Shown here: positions 20,826 through 33,821 of the stretch, piece by piece
Layout of the letters: each line of letters begins with the position of its first letter
Position numbering within the stretch: position 1 is the stretch's first letter
Assembly (NCBI RefSeq): GCF_014077095.1
Contig: NZ_JACGVG010000016.1
Location: 1-45,640 of the forward strand
DNA length: 45,640 nt
Direction: 5' to 3'
DNA from: Colwellia sp. MB02u-6
Lineage (GTDB): Bacteria > Pseudomonadota > Gammaproteobacteria > Enterobacterales > Alteromonadaceae
Notes under the pieces: model-generated
Told to the model about the DNA's origin: nothing
The model's database searches: none
Seen by the model: only the letters and a program-made list of their open reading frames with translations
Program-made: the position numbers and the translations under genes

Positions 20826-23078
20826 CTAGTGTTCAACTAATTCTTTTTTTGATTCATAGTTAATCACCAACTTGTCTTTCTTCACCGCGACTTTAGCTAC
20901 GCCACCTTGTGTTAGCTCACCAAAAAGCAACTCGTTTGCCAATGGTTTTTTCAACTGCTCTTGAATCAATCGAGCCATAGGTCGTGCACCCATTGTTTTG
21001 TCATAACCTTTAATTGCCATCCACTTCTTAGCATCTTTAGTTATCTCTAACGAAACACTCTTTTCATCAAGTTGAACTTGCAGTTCGACAATAAACTTAT
21101 CAACAACTTGCTGGATAACTTCATCACCTAAGTGATTAAACCACACGATATTATCTAAGCGGTTACGAAACTCGGGCGAAAATACTTTGTTTATTTCGTC
21201 CATAGCATCCAAACTATTATCTTGTTGTTTAAAGCCAATAGATTGCTTTACAGTGTGTGCTACGCCTGCATTAGTTGTTAACACTAAAATAATATTTCTA
21301 AAATCGGCTTTGCGGCCATTATTATCGGTTAAGGTACCATGGTCCATAACTTGTAATAATATGTTGTAAACATCTTCATGTGCTTTTTCTATTTCATCTA
21401 ACAACACAACGGCATGGGGGTTTTTAATCACTGCATCAGTTAATAAGCCACCCTGTTCATAACCAACATAACCTGGAGGAGCTCCAATTAAACGACTTAC
21501 GGCATGTTTTTCCATATATTCAGACATGTCATATCGCAGCAGTTCTACGCCCAGCACTTTAGCTAATTGCTGGGTAACTTCTGTTTTACCAACCCCTGTT
21601 GGGCCAGCGAAGATAAATGAACCAATAGGCTTACGTTCATTGCCTAAACCTGCTCGCGACAAGCGAATAACAGAGGTTAATTCGTCAATAGCATGGTCTT
21701 GACCAAAAACAACCAATTTTAAATTACGGTCGAGTGTTTTTAAACTATCTATCTCTGATGACGACACTGACTTTTCAGGAATACGTGCCATTTTGGCAAT
21801 AATATTTTCAATGTCGGTATTATCGATCACTTTTTTCCGTTTATCTGCGGCAACGAGTTGTTGACGCGCTCCGGCTTCATCAATAACGTCAATGGCTTTA
21901 TCAGGTAAAAATCGATCATTGATATATTTTGCAGAAAGCTGTGCCGCTGCCCTTAAGGCGCTATTAGTGTAACGAACGCCATGATGCGCTTCGTATTTAT
22001 CTTTCAAACCATGCAAAATTTTCGTGGTGTCGTCTACGCTGGGTTCAACAACATCTATTTTTTGAAAACGACGAGCTAATGCACGATCTTTTTCAAAAAT
22101 ACTTTGATACTCTTGATACGTGGTAGAGCCCATACAACGTAACTTACCTGATGAAAGTAAAGGCTTTAGCAAGTTTGAGGCATCTAACATACCACCAGAC
22201 GCAGCACCCGCACCTATAATGGTGTGAATCTCATCAATAAAGAGAATTGCGTTGCCATCTTGTTCTAACTCTTTTAATAAGGCTTTAAAGCGTTTTTCAA
22301 AATCACCACGGTATTTAGTCCCAGCTAATAATGCGCCCATATCAAGAGAGTAAATAGTTGCATCAGCTAAAAACTCTGGCGCTTTGTCAGAAACCAATAA
22401 ATTAGCTAAACCTTCAGCTATCGCTGTTTTGCCAACACCTGCTTCACCAACAAATAAAGGGTTGTTTTTGCGGCGGCGACTTAGTACCTGTAATGTACGT
22501 TCTAGTTCGTTATCGCGCCCTATTAGTGGGTCTATATTACCTTTCAAGGCTTCTTCATTAAGATTAGTAGCAAAGTTATCAATTGTGCGTGGTTCTTCCT
22601 CACCTGCCGGCGCTTGCTCTTCGTTATGACTATTTTCTTGTTCAATTTTCGCAATACCATGAGAAATAAAGTTAACAATATCTAAGCGACTAATATCAGA
22701 TTTCTTTAAAAAATAAGCGGCTTGCGATTCTTGTTCACTAAATATTGCAACGAGTACATTCGCACCATTAACTTCACTTTTACCCGATGACTGGACATGA
22801 AAAACGGCCCGTTGTAATACGCGCTGAAAACCTAACGTTGGCTGAGTTTCTCTTTCTTCCTCACCGGAGGGAATAACTGGGGTCGTATCGGCGATGAAGG
22901 CTAACAGTTCTTTTCTTAAGTTTGCCATATCAGCGCCACAGGCTTTTAAAGCCTCAATGGATGATGGATTATCTAACAACGCCAACAATAAATGTTCAAC
23001 CGTCATAAATTCATGGCGAGACTCTTTAGCCTGACGAAAAGCCATATTTAACGATACTTCTAAATCTTTATTCAGCAT
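20826..23078 (-). CDS. clpA: ATP-dependent Clp protease ATP-binding subunit ClpA
   Basis: 750 residues (E. coli 758). This unfoldase feeds ClpP. The N-terminal ClpS-binding domain (about 1-145) precedes two AAA+ modules. The first has Walker A GEAGVGKTAIAEGLA (about 212-226) and Walker B ILFIDEIHT. The second has GPTGVGKTEVTQQLA (about 493-507) and VVLLDEIEKAHED. The ClpP-docking loop reads IGFKQQDN, where E. coli has IGL. GGAG eight nt before the ATG is a good ribosome site. It follows clpS by 28 bp, as in E. coli. clpP itself is not in the window, also as in E. coli. Confidence 0.98.
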   Translation of the reverse strand: MLNKDLEVSLNMAFRQAKESRHEFMTVEHLLLALLDNPSSIEALKACGADMANLRKELLAFIADTTPVIPSGEEERETQPTLGFQRVLQRAVFHVQSSGKSEVNGANVLVAIFSEQESQAAYFLKKSDISRLDIVNFISHGIAKIEQENSHNEEQAPAGEEEPRTIDNFATNLNEEALKGNIDPLIGRDNELERTLQVLSRRRKNNPLFVGEAGVGKTAIAEGLANLLVSDKAPEFLADATIYSLDMGALLAGTKYRGDFEKRFKALLKELEQDGNAILFIDEIHTIIGAGAASGGMLDASNLLKPLLSSGKLRCMGSTTYQEYQSIFEKDRALARRFQKIDVVEPSVDDTTKILHGLKDKYEAHHGVRYTNSALRAAAQLSAKYINDRFLPDKAIDVIDEAGARQQLVAADKRKKVIDNTDIENIIAKMARIPEKSVSSSEIDSLKTLDRNLKLVVFGQDHAIDELTSVIRLSRAGLGNERKPIGSFIFAGPTGVGKTEVTQQLAKVLGVELLRYDMSEYMEKHAVSRLIGAPPGYVGYEQGGLLTDAVIKNPHAVVLLDEIEKAHEDVYNILLQVMDHGTLTDNNGRKADFRNIILVLTTNAGVAHTVKQSIGFKQQDNSLDAMDEINKVFSPEFRNRLDNIVWFNHLGDEVIQQVVDKFIVELQVQLDEKSVSLEITKDAKKWMAIKGYDKTMGARPMARLIQEQLKKPLANELLFGELTQGGVAKVAVKKDKLVINYESKKELVEH

Positions 23079-23106
23079 AGGTTACTCCAATTTAAATCTT
23101 GCGTTT

Positions 23107-23427
23107 TTACACTTTTTCCATAGTACATTTAAGCGGATGTTCATTGCTTGTTGCGTAACTTAACACCTGATCAACTTTCGTTTCAGCTACTTCAGCAGTA
23201 AAAATACCGCAACGCCCTTTCCCTTTATAATGAATCGCTAACATAATCTCTGTTGCTTGCTCCGAGTTCATGTTAAAAAATTTACACAACACATCAATGA
23301 CAAAGTCCATTGGAGTATAGTCGTCATTTAATAACACTACTGTATACATTGGGGGTTTCTGAAATTTTTCAACAACCTCATCATCAAGAACGTTTTGATC
23401 GTCTATTAACTCTTTCCATTTACTCAT
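23107..23427 (-). CDS. clpS: ClpS, N-end rule adaptor of ClpA
   Basis: 106 residues, as in E. coli. It binds N-terminal Leu, Phe, Trp or Tyr and delivers the substrate to ClpAP. A disordered N-terminal tail (about 1-25) leads to the core. [20 protein letters not shown] (about 26-45) holds the Asn-Asp pair and hydrophobic gate of the pocket, and [19 protein letters not shown] (about 65-83) supplies the ClpA contact. It is the first gene of the clpS-clpA pair and is divergent from cspD. Confidence 0.97.
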   Translation of the reverse strand: MSKWKELIDDQNVLDDEVVEKFQKPPMYTVVLLNDDYTPMDFVIDVLCKFFNMNSEQATEIMLAIHYKGKGRCGIFTAEVAETKVDQVLSYATSNEHPLKCTMEKV

Positions 23428-23583
23428 AATTCTATATTAGTCTGTCAGTTAAATTTTTGCTTTAAGATTTGAAAAAAATAATAACTAAAAATGTCAAAAA
23501 TCATAACATAACATTTGACTATTTCTATTTATTATCTACGATTTACTTTGGTGGCTATTTTTTAGTCTCCTAAAGTTAATACT

Positions 23584-23626
23584 AATACTTTAAAGAATAC
23601 TTTAAAGAATGCTTTAGATAAAGCAT
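23584..23626 (+). repeat. tandem 12-bp repeats and inverted repeat in the cspD leader
   Basis: AATACTTTAAAG occurs twice back to back (23584-23595, 23596-23607), each containing the palindrome CTTTAAAG. A third, altered unit AATGCTTTAGATAAAGCAT (23608-23626) forms an 8-bp inverted repeat with a 2-nt centre. They lie 37-79 bp before the cspD start, between the divergent clpS and cspD genes. Confidence 0.75.
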
Positions 23627-23662
23627 ACCTAATTACCGATGATTTTAGAAGGATGTTGAAGT

Positions 23663-23884
23663 ATGGCTCACGGTACAGTTAAGTGGTTTAATAATGCAAA
23701 AGGGTTTGGTTTTATTCGTCCAGAGGATGGTGGTGAAGATATTTTTGCTCATTATTCAACGATTCAAATGGAAGGATACCGTACATTAAAAGCGGGACAG
23801 GATGTAAACTACGAATTAAATGGGGGGCCAAAAGGAGATCACGCAGCAAGCATTACGCCATCAGAAATAGAATCAGACAACTAA
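23663..23884 (+). CDS. cspD: cold-shock-domain protein CspD-like
   Basis: 73 residues, one cold-shock OB domain. RNP1 is KGFGFIRPEDG (about 13-23) and RNP2 is DIFAHYSTIQ (about 25-34), with surface aromatics that stack on single-stranded nucleic acid. E. coli CspD (74 residues) lies at the same place, divergent from clpS, and inhibits replication in stationary phase; function here is inferred from synteny and length. AGAAGGA lies upstream at about 9-nt spacing. The leader carries tandem repeats (23584-23626) and a terminator follows. Confidence 0.93.
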   Translation: MAHGTVKWFNNAKGFGFIRPEDGGEDIFAHYSTIQMEGYRTLKAGQDVNYELNGGPKGDHAASITPSEIESDN

Positions 23885-23914
23885 ATTAAGTTAAGTTACT
23901 TTTTGGCTTAAAGT

Positions 23915-23945
23915 AAAAAACACAGCAACTTGGCTGTGTTTTTTT
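23915..23945. terminator. terminator between cspD and icd, probably bidirectional
   Basis: Six A then CACAGC (23915-23926) pairs with GCTGTG and a following T-run (23933-23945) around a 6-nt loop. The A and T runs on both sides suit termination of cspD on plus and icd on minus. Confidence 0.9.
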
Positions 23946-24020
23946 ATGGTTAGTGATTATCGGTAATAAAACATGTTGACTCTACCTATAATCTATTTTC
24001 GGTTTATATATGTGTTAAAT

Positions 24021-25271
24021 TTACATCTGATCAATAATACAATCACCAAATTCAGAACAAGTCACCAATGTCGCATCATCCATTAAACGCTCAAAGTCAT
24101 AAGTTACTGTCTTAGCGTTGATCGCACCAGACATCCCTTTTAATAATAGGTTAGCAGCTTCTGTCCAGCCCATATGTCGTAACATCATTTCTGCAGACAA
24201 AATAACTGACCCAGGATTAACCTTATTAAGTCCAGCATATTTTGGTGCTGTACCGTGTGTTGCTTCAAAGATAGCAACTTCATCATTTAAATTAGCGCCT
24301 GGTGCTATACCAATGCCACCAACTTGTGCCGCTAAGGCATCTGACAAATAATCACCATTTAAATTTAAGGTAGCAATAACACTATATTCTGCTGGACGTA
24401 ATAAAATTTGCTGTAACATCGCATCGGCAATAACATCTTTAATAATGATTTCTTTACCCGTTTTAGGATTTATAAGGCTACACCAAGGACCACCATTTAA
24501 AAGATCAGCGCCAAACTCTTCTCGGGCTAATTCATAACCCCATTCTTTAAAGGCCCCTTCAGTAAACTTCATGATATTACCTTTATGTACCAAAGTAACC
24601 GACTCTCTGTCGTGATCAATAGCGTATTGAATAGCTTTTCTAACTAATCTTTGTGTACCTTCTTTAGAAACAGGCTTGATTCCAATACCACAATTTTCTT
24701 CAAAACGAATTTTTGTAACACCCATTTCTTCAGTTAAAAATTTGATCATTTTTTTAGCCTGATCACTGCCCGCTTGATATTCGATACCCGCGTAAATATC
24801 TTCAGAATTTTCTCTAAAAATCACCATGTCTACTTCACTAGGTTTTTTAACTGGACTTGGTACGCCAGTAAACCATTGAACCGGTCGCTGGCACACATAC
24901 AAATCTAGTATTTGTCTCAAGGCAACATTCAATGAACGCATACCGCCGCCAACGGGTGTGGTTAATGGGCCTTTAATACCGACTTTGTATGCTTTGAACA
25001 TGGCTAAAGTTTCATCGGGCAACCAAGTTTCTGAGTCATAAATTTGTGTTGCCTTTTCTCCAGCATACACTTCCATCCAATGAATTTTCCTATCTCCGCC
25101 ATAAGCTTTATTCACAGCAGCATCAACCACTTTCATCATAGGGGGGGTTACATCGACACCTATGCCATCACCTTCAATAAAAGGAATAATAGGATTGTTA
25201 GGTACTTTTAACAAACCTTGCTCTGAAGTAATTTTAGCACCTTCACTAGGAATATTTACATGGTTCGACAT
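24021..25271 (-). CDS. icd: isocitrate dehydrogenase, NADP-dependent, homodimeric type
   Basis: 416 residues from the ATG at 25271, identical in length to E. coli Icd. It oxidises isocitrate to 2-oxoglutarate in the TCA cycle. Ser113 in [13 protein letters not shown] is the substrate-binding serine that AceK phosphorylates in E. coli. [17 protein letters not shown] (about 339-355) is the NADP-type coenzyme region. The open frame continues upstream to 25391, but the extra 40 residues are hydrophobic and alien to the family. GGAGAG seven nt before the 25271 ATG decides the start. It lies 275 bp downstream of icd2 on the same strand, beyond a terminator, so it should have its own promoter. Confidence 0.97.
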   Translation of the reverse strand: MSNHVNIPSEGAKITSEQGLLKVPNNPIIPFIEGDGIGVDVTPPMMKVVDAAVNKAYGGDRKIHWMEVYAGEKATQIYDSETWLPDETLAMFKAYKVGIKGPLTTPVGGGMRSLNVALRQILDLYVCQRPVQWFTGVPSPVKKPSEVDMVIFRENSEDIYAGIEYQAGSDQAKKMIKFLTEEMGVTKIRFEENCGIGIKPVSKEGTQRLVRKAIQYAIDHDRESVTLVHKGNIMKFTEGAFKEWGYELAREEFGADLLNGGPWCSLINPKTGKEIIIKDVIADAMLQQILLRPAEYSVIATLNLNGDYLSDALAAQVGGIGIAPGANLNDEVAIFEATHGTAPKYAGLNKVNPGSVILSAEMMLRHMGWTEAANLLLKGMSGAINAKTVTYDFERLMDDATLVTCSEFGDCIIDQM

Positions 25272-25493
25272 ATGAGCTCTCCAAAATTTACTGATAAAAT
25301 AGATGTTTGCTAATTTTTTAATCTGAATCTTAAAATAATAGAAAAAGGGTAATGACACTAATACTGAAATCGTGATAATGAAAATCATCAATATGAATAA
25401 TTAAAACGCTTGTATAAATAAAATGCAAACTTTTATCAAAAATAATGCCATAACCAGCAATGAGACTTTCACTTTAATGGTTAAAATTTTGGC

Positions 25494-25522
25494 AAAAAAA
25501 AACTAGGCAAGCGCCTAGTTTT
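25494..25522 (-). terminator. rho-independent terminator of icd2
   Basis: AAAACTAGGC at 25499-25508 pairs perfectly with GCCTAGTTTT at 25513-25522 with a 4-nt loop. On the minus strand a run of nine U follows. It separates icd2 from icd. Confidence 0.92.
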
Positions 25523-25545
25523 CAAAGTTTACTGATAAATTACGC

Positions 25546-27777
<2,232 letters not shown>

Positions 27778-27803
27778 TTAAAAATCCTTTGCTGATTTGC
27801 CAT

Positions 27804-27859
27804 TTATCGATAAAATGAATGGTCATTTGCAATTGAATGGCTCTTCATTTTATCGATAA
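27804..27859. promoter_or_regulatory. paired palindromes in the icd2 / rluE divergent region
   Basis: The 10-bp palindrome TTATCGATAA occurs at 27804-27813 and 27850-27859. Together with flanking bases they form a perfect 16-bp inverted repeat (27804-27819 against 27844-27859) around a 24-bp centre. The nearer copy is 27 bp before the icd2 start, so it would lie in the leader or promoter. A further palindrome TTCGCGCGAA is at 27871-27880. Likely regulator sites or a stable mRNA leader hairpin. Confidence 0.7.
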
Positions 27860-27951
27860 GAGATATATTTTTCGCGCGAATAGTATCGGAATTCAGAGCG
27901 CATTAAAATAGATGAATTATTACTAGTCTATATTTCACAAGGTGAAAATTA

Positions 27952-28569
27952 GTGACAATAAAACAAAATCAAACAGTTACAAGAAAACATAAGCAAAAAA
28001 CCAAAAAGGTACGACCAGTTAATTTTAAGCCAGAAATCGTGCTTTTTAATAAACCGTTTGATGTATTATGCCAATTTACTGATGATCAGAATCGAAAAAC
28101 ACTAAAAGACTTCATTGACGTTAAAGATGTTTACGCGGCCGGTCGTCTTGATCGAGACAGTGAAGGACTACTTTTATTGACCAATGATGGAAAACTTCAG
28201 CATAAACTCGCTAATCCAAGCCAAAAAACAGATAAAACCTATTGGGCGCAAGTTGAAGGCGTACCAACAGAAACCGATATTTTGGCACTTCGCCAAGGCG
28301 TTGAATTAAAAGATGGCCTGACAAAGCCCGCTATAATCGAGATAATAGCCCAGCCTAACATTTGGCCGCGTGTTCCGGCCATTAGAGAACGCGCAGCGAT
28401 CCCAACGACCTGGTTAGAGATAACCATACAAGAAGGAAAAAACCGTCAAGTAAGAAGAATGACGGCTCACATCGGTTTTCCAACCCTGAGGTTAATTCGC
28501 TATCGTATCGGTGAATGGACCTTAGATGGCATTAGTAATGGTCATTATAAAAGAGTAAATCATGGATAG
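27952..28569 (+). CDS. rluE: 23S rRNA pseudouridine synthase, RluE-like
   Basis: 205 residues, RsuA/RluB/E/F family. It isomerises a uridine in 23S rRNA, U2457 for E. coli RluE. A basic tail (about 1-22) precedes the catalytic domain. The active-site motif [17 protein letters not shown] (about 64-80) contains the catalytic Asp, and [19 protein letters not shown] (about 162-180) is the second family motif. No S4 domain is present, which fits RluE. The start is GTG, with AAGG nine nt before it. The stop overlaps nudJ by 8 nt. It is divergent from icd2. Confidence 0.93.
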   Translation: MTIKQNQTVTRKHKQKTKKVRPVNFKPEIVLFNKPFDVLCQFTDDQNRKTLKDFIDVKDVYAAGRLDRDSEGLLLLTNDGKLQHKLANPSQKTDKTYWAQVEGVPTETDILALRQGVELKDGLTKPAIIEIIAQPNIWPRVPAIRERAAIPTTWLEITIQEGKNRQVRRMTAHIGFPTLRLIRYRIGEWTLDGISNGHYKRVNHG

Positions 28570-29056
28570 CTTAGTATCAAACACACTCATAGCAAACTCC
28601 CACGGCAGCGAACAATTCAAACCTAACACCACGGTTGCTGTGGTAGTTGCCTGCCAAGATAAATTTCTCTTGGTTGAAGAAATAGAGCAGGGTAAAACAG
28701 TTTATAATCAACCTGCTGGGCATTTAGAAGCCGATGAAAGCTTAATGACTGCCGCCATGCGAGAGTTACAAGAGGAAACCGGATTAAGCCATTCGCCTGA
28801 TCACCTTTGCGGAATTTACTATTATTATCGGCAATCGTTAAACCTGTATTATTTACGCTTTTGTTTTGTTATTGAGCTTGAATCGCTAGTATCATGCCAA
28901 CCACAAGATGAAGAAATTATAGCGTGCCATTGGTTTACTTTAGCAGAAATTAAAGCAAAATCAGCGCAATTACGCAGCCCTTTAGTCCTAGAATGTATTG
29001 AAGATTACCTTAGCGGTAAAAAAATCCCCTTAAGTCACTTAAAATCTAATCTTTAA
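28562..29056 (+). CDS. nudJ: Nudix hydrolase NudJ-like
   Basis: 164 residues. A complete Nudix box (G-x5-E-x7-REUxEExGU) runs from GHLEADES to [10 protein letters not shown] (about 53-75), so metal-dependent hydrolysis of nucleoside di- or triphosphates or related diphosphates is expected. E. coli NudJ acts on nucleotides and on the thiamine precursor HMP-PP. Its ATG lies in ATGGATAG, overlapping the rluE stop, with AAGAG six nt upstream. mnmA follows after 64 bp. The order rluE-nudJ-mnmA-hflD-purB matches E. coli and supports the assignment. Confidence 0.93.
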   Translation: MDSLVSNTLIANSHGSEQFKPNTTVAVVVACQDKFLLVEEIEQGKTVYNQPAGHLEADESLMTAAMRELQEETGLSHSPDHLCGIYYYYRQSLNLYYLRFCFVIELESLVSCQPQDEEIIACHWFTLAEIKAKSAQLRSPLVLECIEDYLSGKKIPLSHLKSNL

Positions 29057-29079
29057 TCTTTCATCACGCTAAATGACCA

Positions 29080-29088
29080 TGCTATAAT
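29080..29088 (+). promoter_or_regulatory. extended -10 promoter of mnmA
   Basis: TGCTATAAT at 29080-29088 is a consensus extended -10 box, 32 bp before the mnmA ATG. The -35 hexamer is poor, as is usual for extended -10 promoters. Confidence 0.55.
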
Positions 29089-29120
29089 TCCGCTCCATTT
29101 TCTATTGAAATCTAGTTGTC

Positions 29121-30272
29121 ATGACCTCAAACGAACATGTAAATGTAAATGTAAACTCAATAACGCCAAACGAAAAATTACCGCAAGATACTACAGTAAT
29201 AGTAGGTATGTCGGGTGGTGTTGATTCATCGGTTTCTGCCTATTTATTAAAAGAACAGGGCTATCAAGTCGAAGGCTTGTTCATGAAAAATTGGGAAGAA
29301 GATGACGACGATGAGTATTGCGCCGCAGCAGAAGATTTAGCGGATGCACAAAGTGTTTGTCAGAAACTAGGTATTAAGCTTCATACTATCAATTTTGCGA
29401 CTGAATACTGGGACAATGTTTTCAAGTATTTTTTAGCTGAATATAAAGCGGGTAGAACGCCCAATCCTGATATTATGTGTAATAAAGAAATTAAATTTAA
29501 AGCTTTTCTTGAATTTGCTTGTGAAGACCTAGGCGCTGATTACATCGCTACCGGTCATTATGTACAACGTAAATTTAATCAGGGTAAATGGCAGATGCAC
29601 CGTGGTTTAGACAGTAATAAAGATCAAAGTTATTTTCTCTATACCTTGAGTCATCAGCAAGTAGGTAGAACACTTTTTCCGGTTGGTCATATTGAAAAAC
29701 CACAAGTAAGAGCTATCGCTGAACAAGCAGACTTAATCACCCATAACAAAAAAGACAGTACCGGCATTTGTTTTATTGGTGAACGAAAATTTAAAGACTT
29801 TCTGGGCAAATATTTACCGGCGCAACCCGGTGTAATAGAAACACCAGAAGGAGAAGCTATTGGTGAGCATGATGGTTTAATGTATCACACCCTAGGTCAA
29901 CGCAAGGGCTTACGTATTGGCGGCCTAGCAAATGCGGGTGACGCGCCATGGTATGTGGTTGACAAAGATCTTAATCGTAATGTATTGGTTGTTGGCCAAG
30001 GACATGATCACCCTCGCCTATTTTCTAAAGGCTTAGTAGCAAATCAATTACATTTAGTTGAGCGAGTTGAATTAACTGCGCCAATAAGTTGTACGGTAAA
30101 AACCCGTTACCGACAAGAAGACGTTGCTTGTAATCTTTCACCTATGGCCAATGGTGAATATTTAGTGATGTTTACTGAGCCGCAAAGTTCAGTAACACCC
30201 GGGCAATCTGTGGTGTTTTATCAAGATGATATTTGCCTAGGTGGCGCTATTATCAACTCCCTTATTCGTTAA
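29121..30272 (+). CDS. mnmA: tRNA-specific 2-thiouridylase MnmA
   Basis: 383 residues. It makes 2-thiouridine at position 34 of tRNA-Lys, -Glu and -Gln, taking sulfur through the Tus relay. The PP-loop SGGVDSS is at about 31-37. The catalytic cysteines are in [11 protein letters not shown] (about 117) and [12 protein letters not shown] (about 213). The long shared segment [20 protein letters not shown] is typical. It is about 15 residues longer than E. coli MnmA (368) through an N-terminal Asn/Val-rich tail coded by repeated GTAAAT triplets; no other start is available in frame. An extended -10 promoter precedes it. hflD follows 12 bp later. Confidence 0.97.
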   Translation: MTSNEHVNVNVNSITPNEKLPQDTTVIVGMSGGVDSSVSAYLLKEQGYQVEGLFMKNWEEDDDDEYCAAAEDLADAQSVCQKLGIKLHTINFATEYWDNVFKYFLAEYKAGRTPNPDIMCNKEIKFKAFLEFACEDLGADYIATGHYVQRKFNQGKWQMHRGLDSNKDQSYFLYTLSHQQVGRTLFPVGHIEKPQVRAIAEQADLITHNKKDSTGICFIGERKFKDFLGKYLPAQPGVIETPEGEAIGEHDGLMYHTLGQRKGLRIGGLANAGDAPWYVVDKDLNRNVLVVGQGHDHPRLFSKGLVANQLHLVERVELTAPISCTVKTRYRQEDVACNLSPMANGEYLVMFTEPQSSVTPGQSVVFYQDDICLGGAIINSLIR

Positions 30273-30284
30273 TATAAGGTATAC

Positions 30285-30908
30285 ATGAATAATTTAGAAA
30301 AACAAACTATTACCATGGCAGCAGTCTGCCAAGCCTCAGTTTTAGTGCAAAAAATAGCGCGTACTGGCACAGTAGAACAAGCTGAACTCGCTATCATGCT
30401 CAACAGTATTATGGTGACTTCACCCGAAAGCATTTTGGAGGTTTATAGTAACGATATTGCCCACTTAACATCGGGATTAAAAGCCTTAATTGAGCAGTTA
30501 GGTAATCAAACCAGCAAAAAAGATCCAGAACTAACCCGCTATGTGGTCAGCTTATTAGGTCTAGAACGACGTTTAGCCAATAAAAAAAATCAATTATCGC
30601 TACTGGGTGAACGTATTGAACAAAGCCAACGTCAGCTCGCGCATTACGAAATTACCAGTGACACGCTCATTGCTAGTTTAGCCAGTATTTATAGCGACTT
30701 ACTCAGCCCAATAGGCACGCCTATTCAAGTGGCGGGTGAACCAAGTTTGCTCAAGCAACAAAGTAATCAGCATAAGATCCGCGCCTTACTTCTCGCGGGT
30801 GTTCGCTCAAGCGTGTTATGGCGTCAAGTGGGCGGCAAGCGTAGAAATATATTATTTGGGCGCACAAAACTGGTGGCGTGTGCACAACAATTACTTAAAG
30901 AACTTTAA
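30285..30908 (+). CDS. hflD: HflD family membrane-associated protein
   Basis: 207 residues (E. coli 213), mostly helical. E. coli HflD is a peripheral inner-membrane protein that binds phage lambda CII and lowers lysogeny; its normal cellular role is unclear. The matching core is LEKQTITMAAVCQASVLVQK (about 4-23), with the conserved C-terminal RIRALLLAGVRSSVLWRQVGG-like segment (about 164-184, here HKIRALLLAGVRSSVLW). AAGG lies five nt before the ATG. It stands between mnmA (12 bp) and purB (21 bp), the fixed order in gammaproteobacteria, and probably shares their transcript. Confidence 0.94.
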   Translation: MNNLEKQTITMAAVCQASVLVQKIARTGTVEQAELAIMLNSIMVTSPESILEVYSNDIAHLTSGLKALIEQLGNQTSKKDPELTRYVVSLLGLERRLANKKNQLSLLGERIEQSQRQLAHYEITSDTLIASLASIYSDLLSPIGTPIQVAGEPSLLKQQSNQHKIRALLLAGVRSSVLWRQVGGKRRNILFGRTKLVACAQQLLKEL

Positions 30909-30914
30909 AATTAA

Positions 30915-32300
<1,386 letters not shown>

Positions 32301-32330
32301 TTACACCTAGCACTTAGTTTTGCTGATATA

Positions 32331-32359
32331 AAAAAAGGGATCCTATTGGCTCCCTTTTT
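32331..32359 (+). terminator. rho-independent terminator of purB
   Basis: AAAAAGGGA at 32332-32340 pairs with TCCCTTTTT at 32351-32359 around a 10-nt loop, with the U-run in the 3' arm. Confidence 0.85.
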
Positions 32360-32413
32360 GTTATTCAGTTTTTAAAAATCAGCCATTAATAGCAATGCAA
32401 ATAAGGTTTCACT

Positions 32414-33568
32414 ATGAATGTAGACTCGTTAAATTGGGGTGATTTAACTCCAGAAATATTTCTTGCACAATATTGGCAGAAAAAACCATTATTGATCAAA
32501 CAAGCTTTTGCTAATTTTAAAGACCCAATAAGTGCAGACGAACTGGCGGGATTGGCCATGGAAGCTGAAATACAATCGCGTATCGTTAGCACTAACAGTA
32601 AAGGCGACTGGCAAGTTGACCATGGCCCTTTTGAAGATTTTTCTCAATATGGTGAGTCTAATTGGACACTATTAGTACAAGCAGTAAACAACTGGTCGCG
32701 GCCGACACATAATTTACTTGCGCCCTTTGCTTTTATTCCAAGCTGGCGTATAGATGACGTTATGGTCAGTTTTTCAACCCCTAATGGCGGCGTTGGTGCG
32801 CATTTAGATCAATATGACGTTTTTATTATTCAAGGCAGTGGTAAAAGGCGCTGGCAAGTCGGTGCACCCGATAGCAGCTTAGAAAGCTTATTACCTCATG
32901 CTGATCTTAAACAAGTTTCAAGCTTTGAAGCAATTATTGATGAAATAACAGAAGCAGGCGACTTGCTTTATATTCCACCAAACCACCCACACAAAGGTCT
33001 ATCAATAGAGAATTCAGTTAATTTTTCTATTGGTTTTCAAGCACCATCAAGCCAAGAATTATGGTCAAGTTTTGCTGATAAACTCATTGATAACAATCTT
33101 GGTGAACAAAGGTTTAGTGATCCTGCAAGAGCCTTATGCCAATCAAACTTTACTATTACACCAGATGACAAAAAGCAATTAAAAGCCTTTATGCTACAAC
33201 AGCTTGAGCAAGAAGAATTTTATGAACAGTTTATTGGCCAATACCTAACACAGGGTCATCATGCCCTAGAAATTCTAGTCCCTGTCAATGACATAGATAA
33301 AGATAAACTGCTCGATATACTATCAGAGCCAGATATTTCATTTATGCCAGTATCAGGATTAAAGGCAGCAATAATAAATGATGTGCAGCCAACACTTTTT
33401 CTCAACGGAGAAAGTTTTCCATTAGAAAAACAAACCCTGGCACTAGCGCAGCAGCTAGCACAACAAAAGCCTTTAAGCACAAGTAAAATGAAAGCGCTCA
33501 ACACTTGTTTGAAAAATACTCAGCTGTTAACCGATGTTCTAAATAAGGGTTATTGGTATATAGAATAA
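32414..33568 (+). CDS. roxA: 50S ribosomal protein L16 arginine 3-hydroxylase (RoxA/YcfD)
   Basis: 384 residues (E. coli 373). A JmjC-type Fe(II)/2-oxoglutarate oxygenase that hydroxylates an arginine of ribosomal protein L16. The iron ligands are visible: His130 and Asp132 in GVGAHLDQYDVF, and a distal His near 193 in YIPPNHPHKG. The JmjC barrel occupies about 20-215, followed by a helical dimerisation region and a C-terminal winged-helix part (about 275-384). AAGG precedes the ATG. Two hairpins follow the stop. Its place beside purB, among other ribosome and tRNA modifiers, fits the role. Confidence 0.95.
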   Translation: MNVDSLNWGDLTPEIFLAQYWQKKPLLIKQAFANFKDPISADELAGLAMEAEIQSRIVSTNSKGDWQVDHGPFEDFSQYGESNWTLLVQAVNNWSRPTHNLLAPFAFIPSWRIDDVMVSFSTPNGGVGAHLDQYDVFIIQGSGKRRWQVGAPDSSLESLLPHADLKQVSSFEAIIDEITEAGDLLYIPPNHPHKGLSIENSVNFSIGFQAPSSQELWSSFADKLIDNNLGEQRFSDPARALCQSNFTITPDDKKQLKAFMLQQLEQEEFYEQFIGQYLTQGHHALEILVPVNDIDKDKLLDILSEPDISFMPVSGLKAAIINDVQPTLFLNGESFPLEKQTLALAQQLAQQKPLSTSKMKALNTCLKNTQLLTDVLNKGYWYIE

Positions 33569-33677
33569 AGCTTAAGTCATCAACGGAGAGTATAGTTTAG
33601 TCACCCGTACGTTAGTGATTCTAGTCTAGACTATATGATTTAATGACGCATTTTATTATGCGGGCGCTGAATTTAAA

Positions 33678-33711
33678 TTCTAAGCTTATCGACTAGAAGG
33701 TAAGCTTAGAA
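33678..33711. repeat. 11-bp inverted repeat upstream of the roxA terminator
   Basis: TTCTAAGCTTA at 33678-33688 and TAAGCTTAGAA at 33701-33711 are perfect reverse complements with a 12-nt loop. No T-run follows. It lies 10 bp before the terminator hairpin at 33721. Confidence 0.75.
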
Positions 33712-33720
33712 GATAATTCC

Positions 33721-33745
33721 AAGCGCAGAATAATCTGCGCTTTTT
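33721..33745 (+). terminator. rho-independent terminator of roxA
   Basis: AAGCGCAGA at 33721-33729 pairs with TCTGCGCTT at 33734-33742 with a 4-nt loop and a run of five U. Confidence 0.88.
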
Positions 33746-33821
33746 ATTGCAGTCTTTTTAAATCAAGTCACCTTCACCTTTGGCACTTAAAGTAGCAAAC
33801 CATTGCAATGTAAGTCTATTG

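Noticed and set aside
20646-20826. Possible tRNA-Ser between infA and clpA, as in E. coli
   Set aside because: No cloverleaf, anticodon arm or T-loop sequence can be found; only two unrelated hairpins are present.
25272-25391. 40-residue N-terminal extension of icd with a hydrophobic segment
   Set aside because: GGAGAG sits directly before the ATG at 25271, and starting there gives exactly the family length with Ser113 in register.
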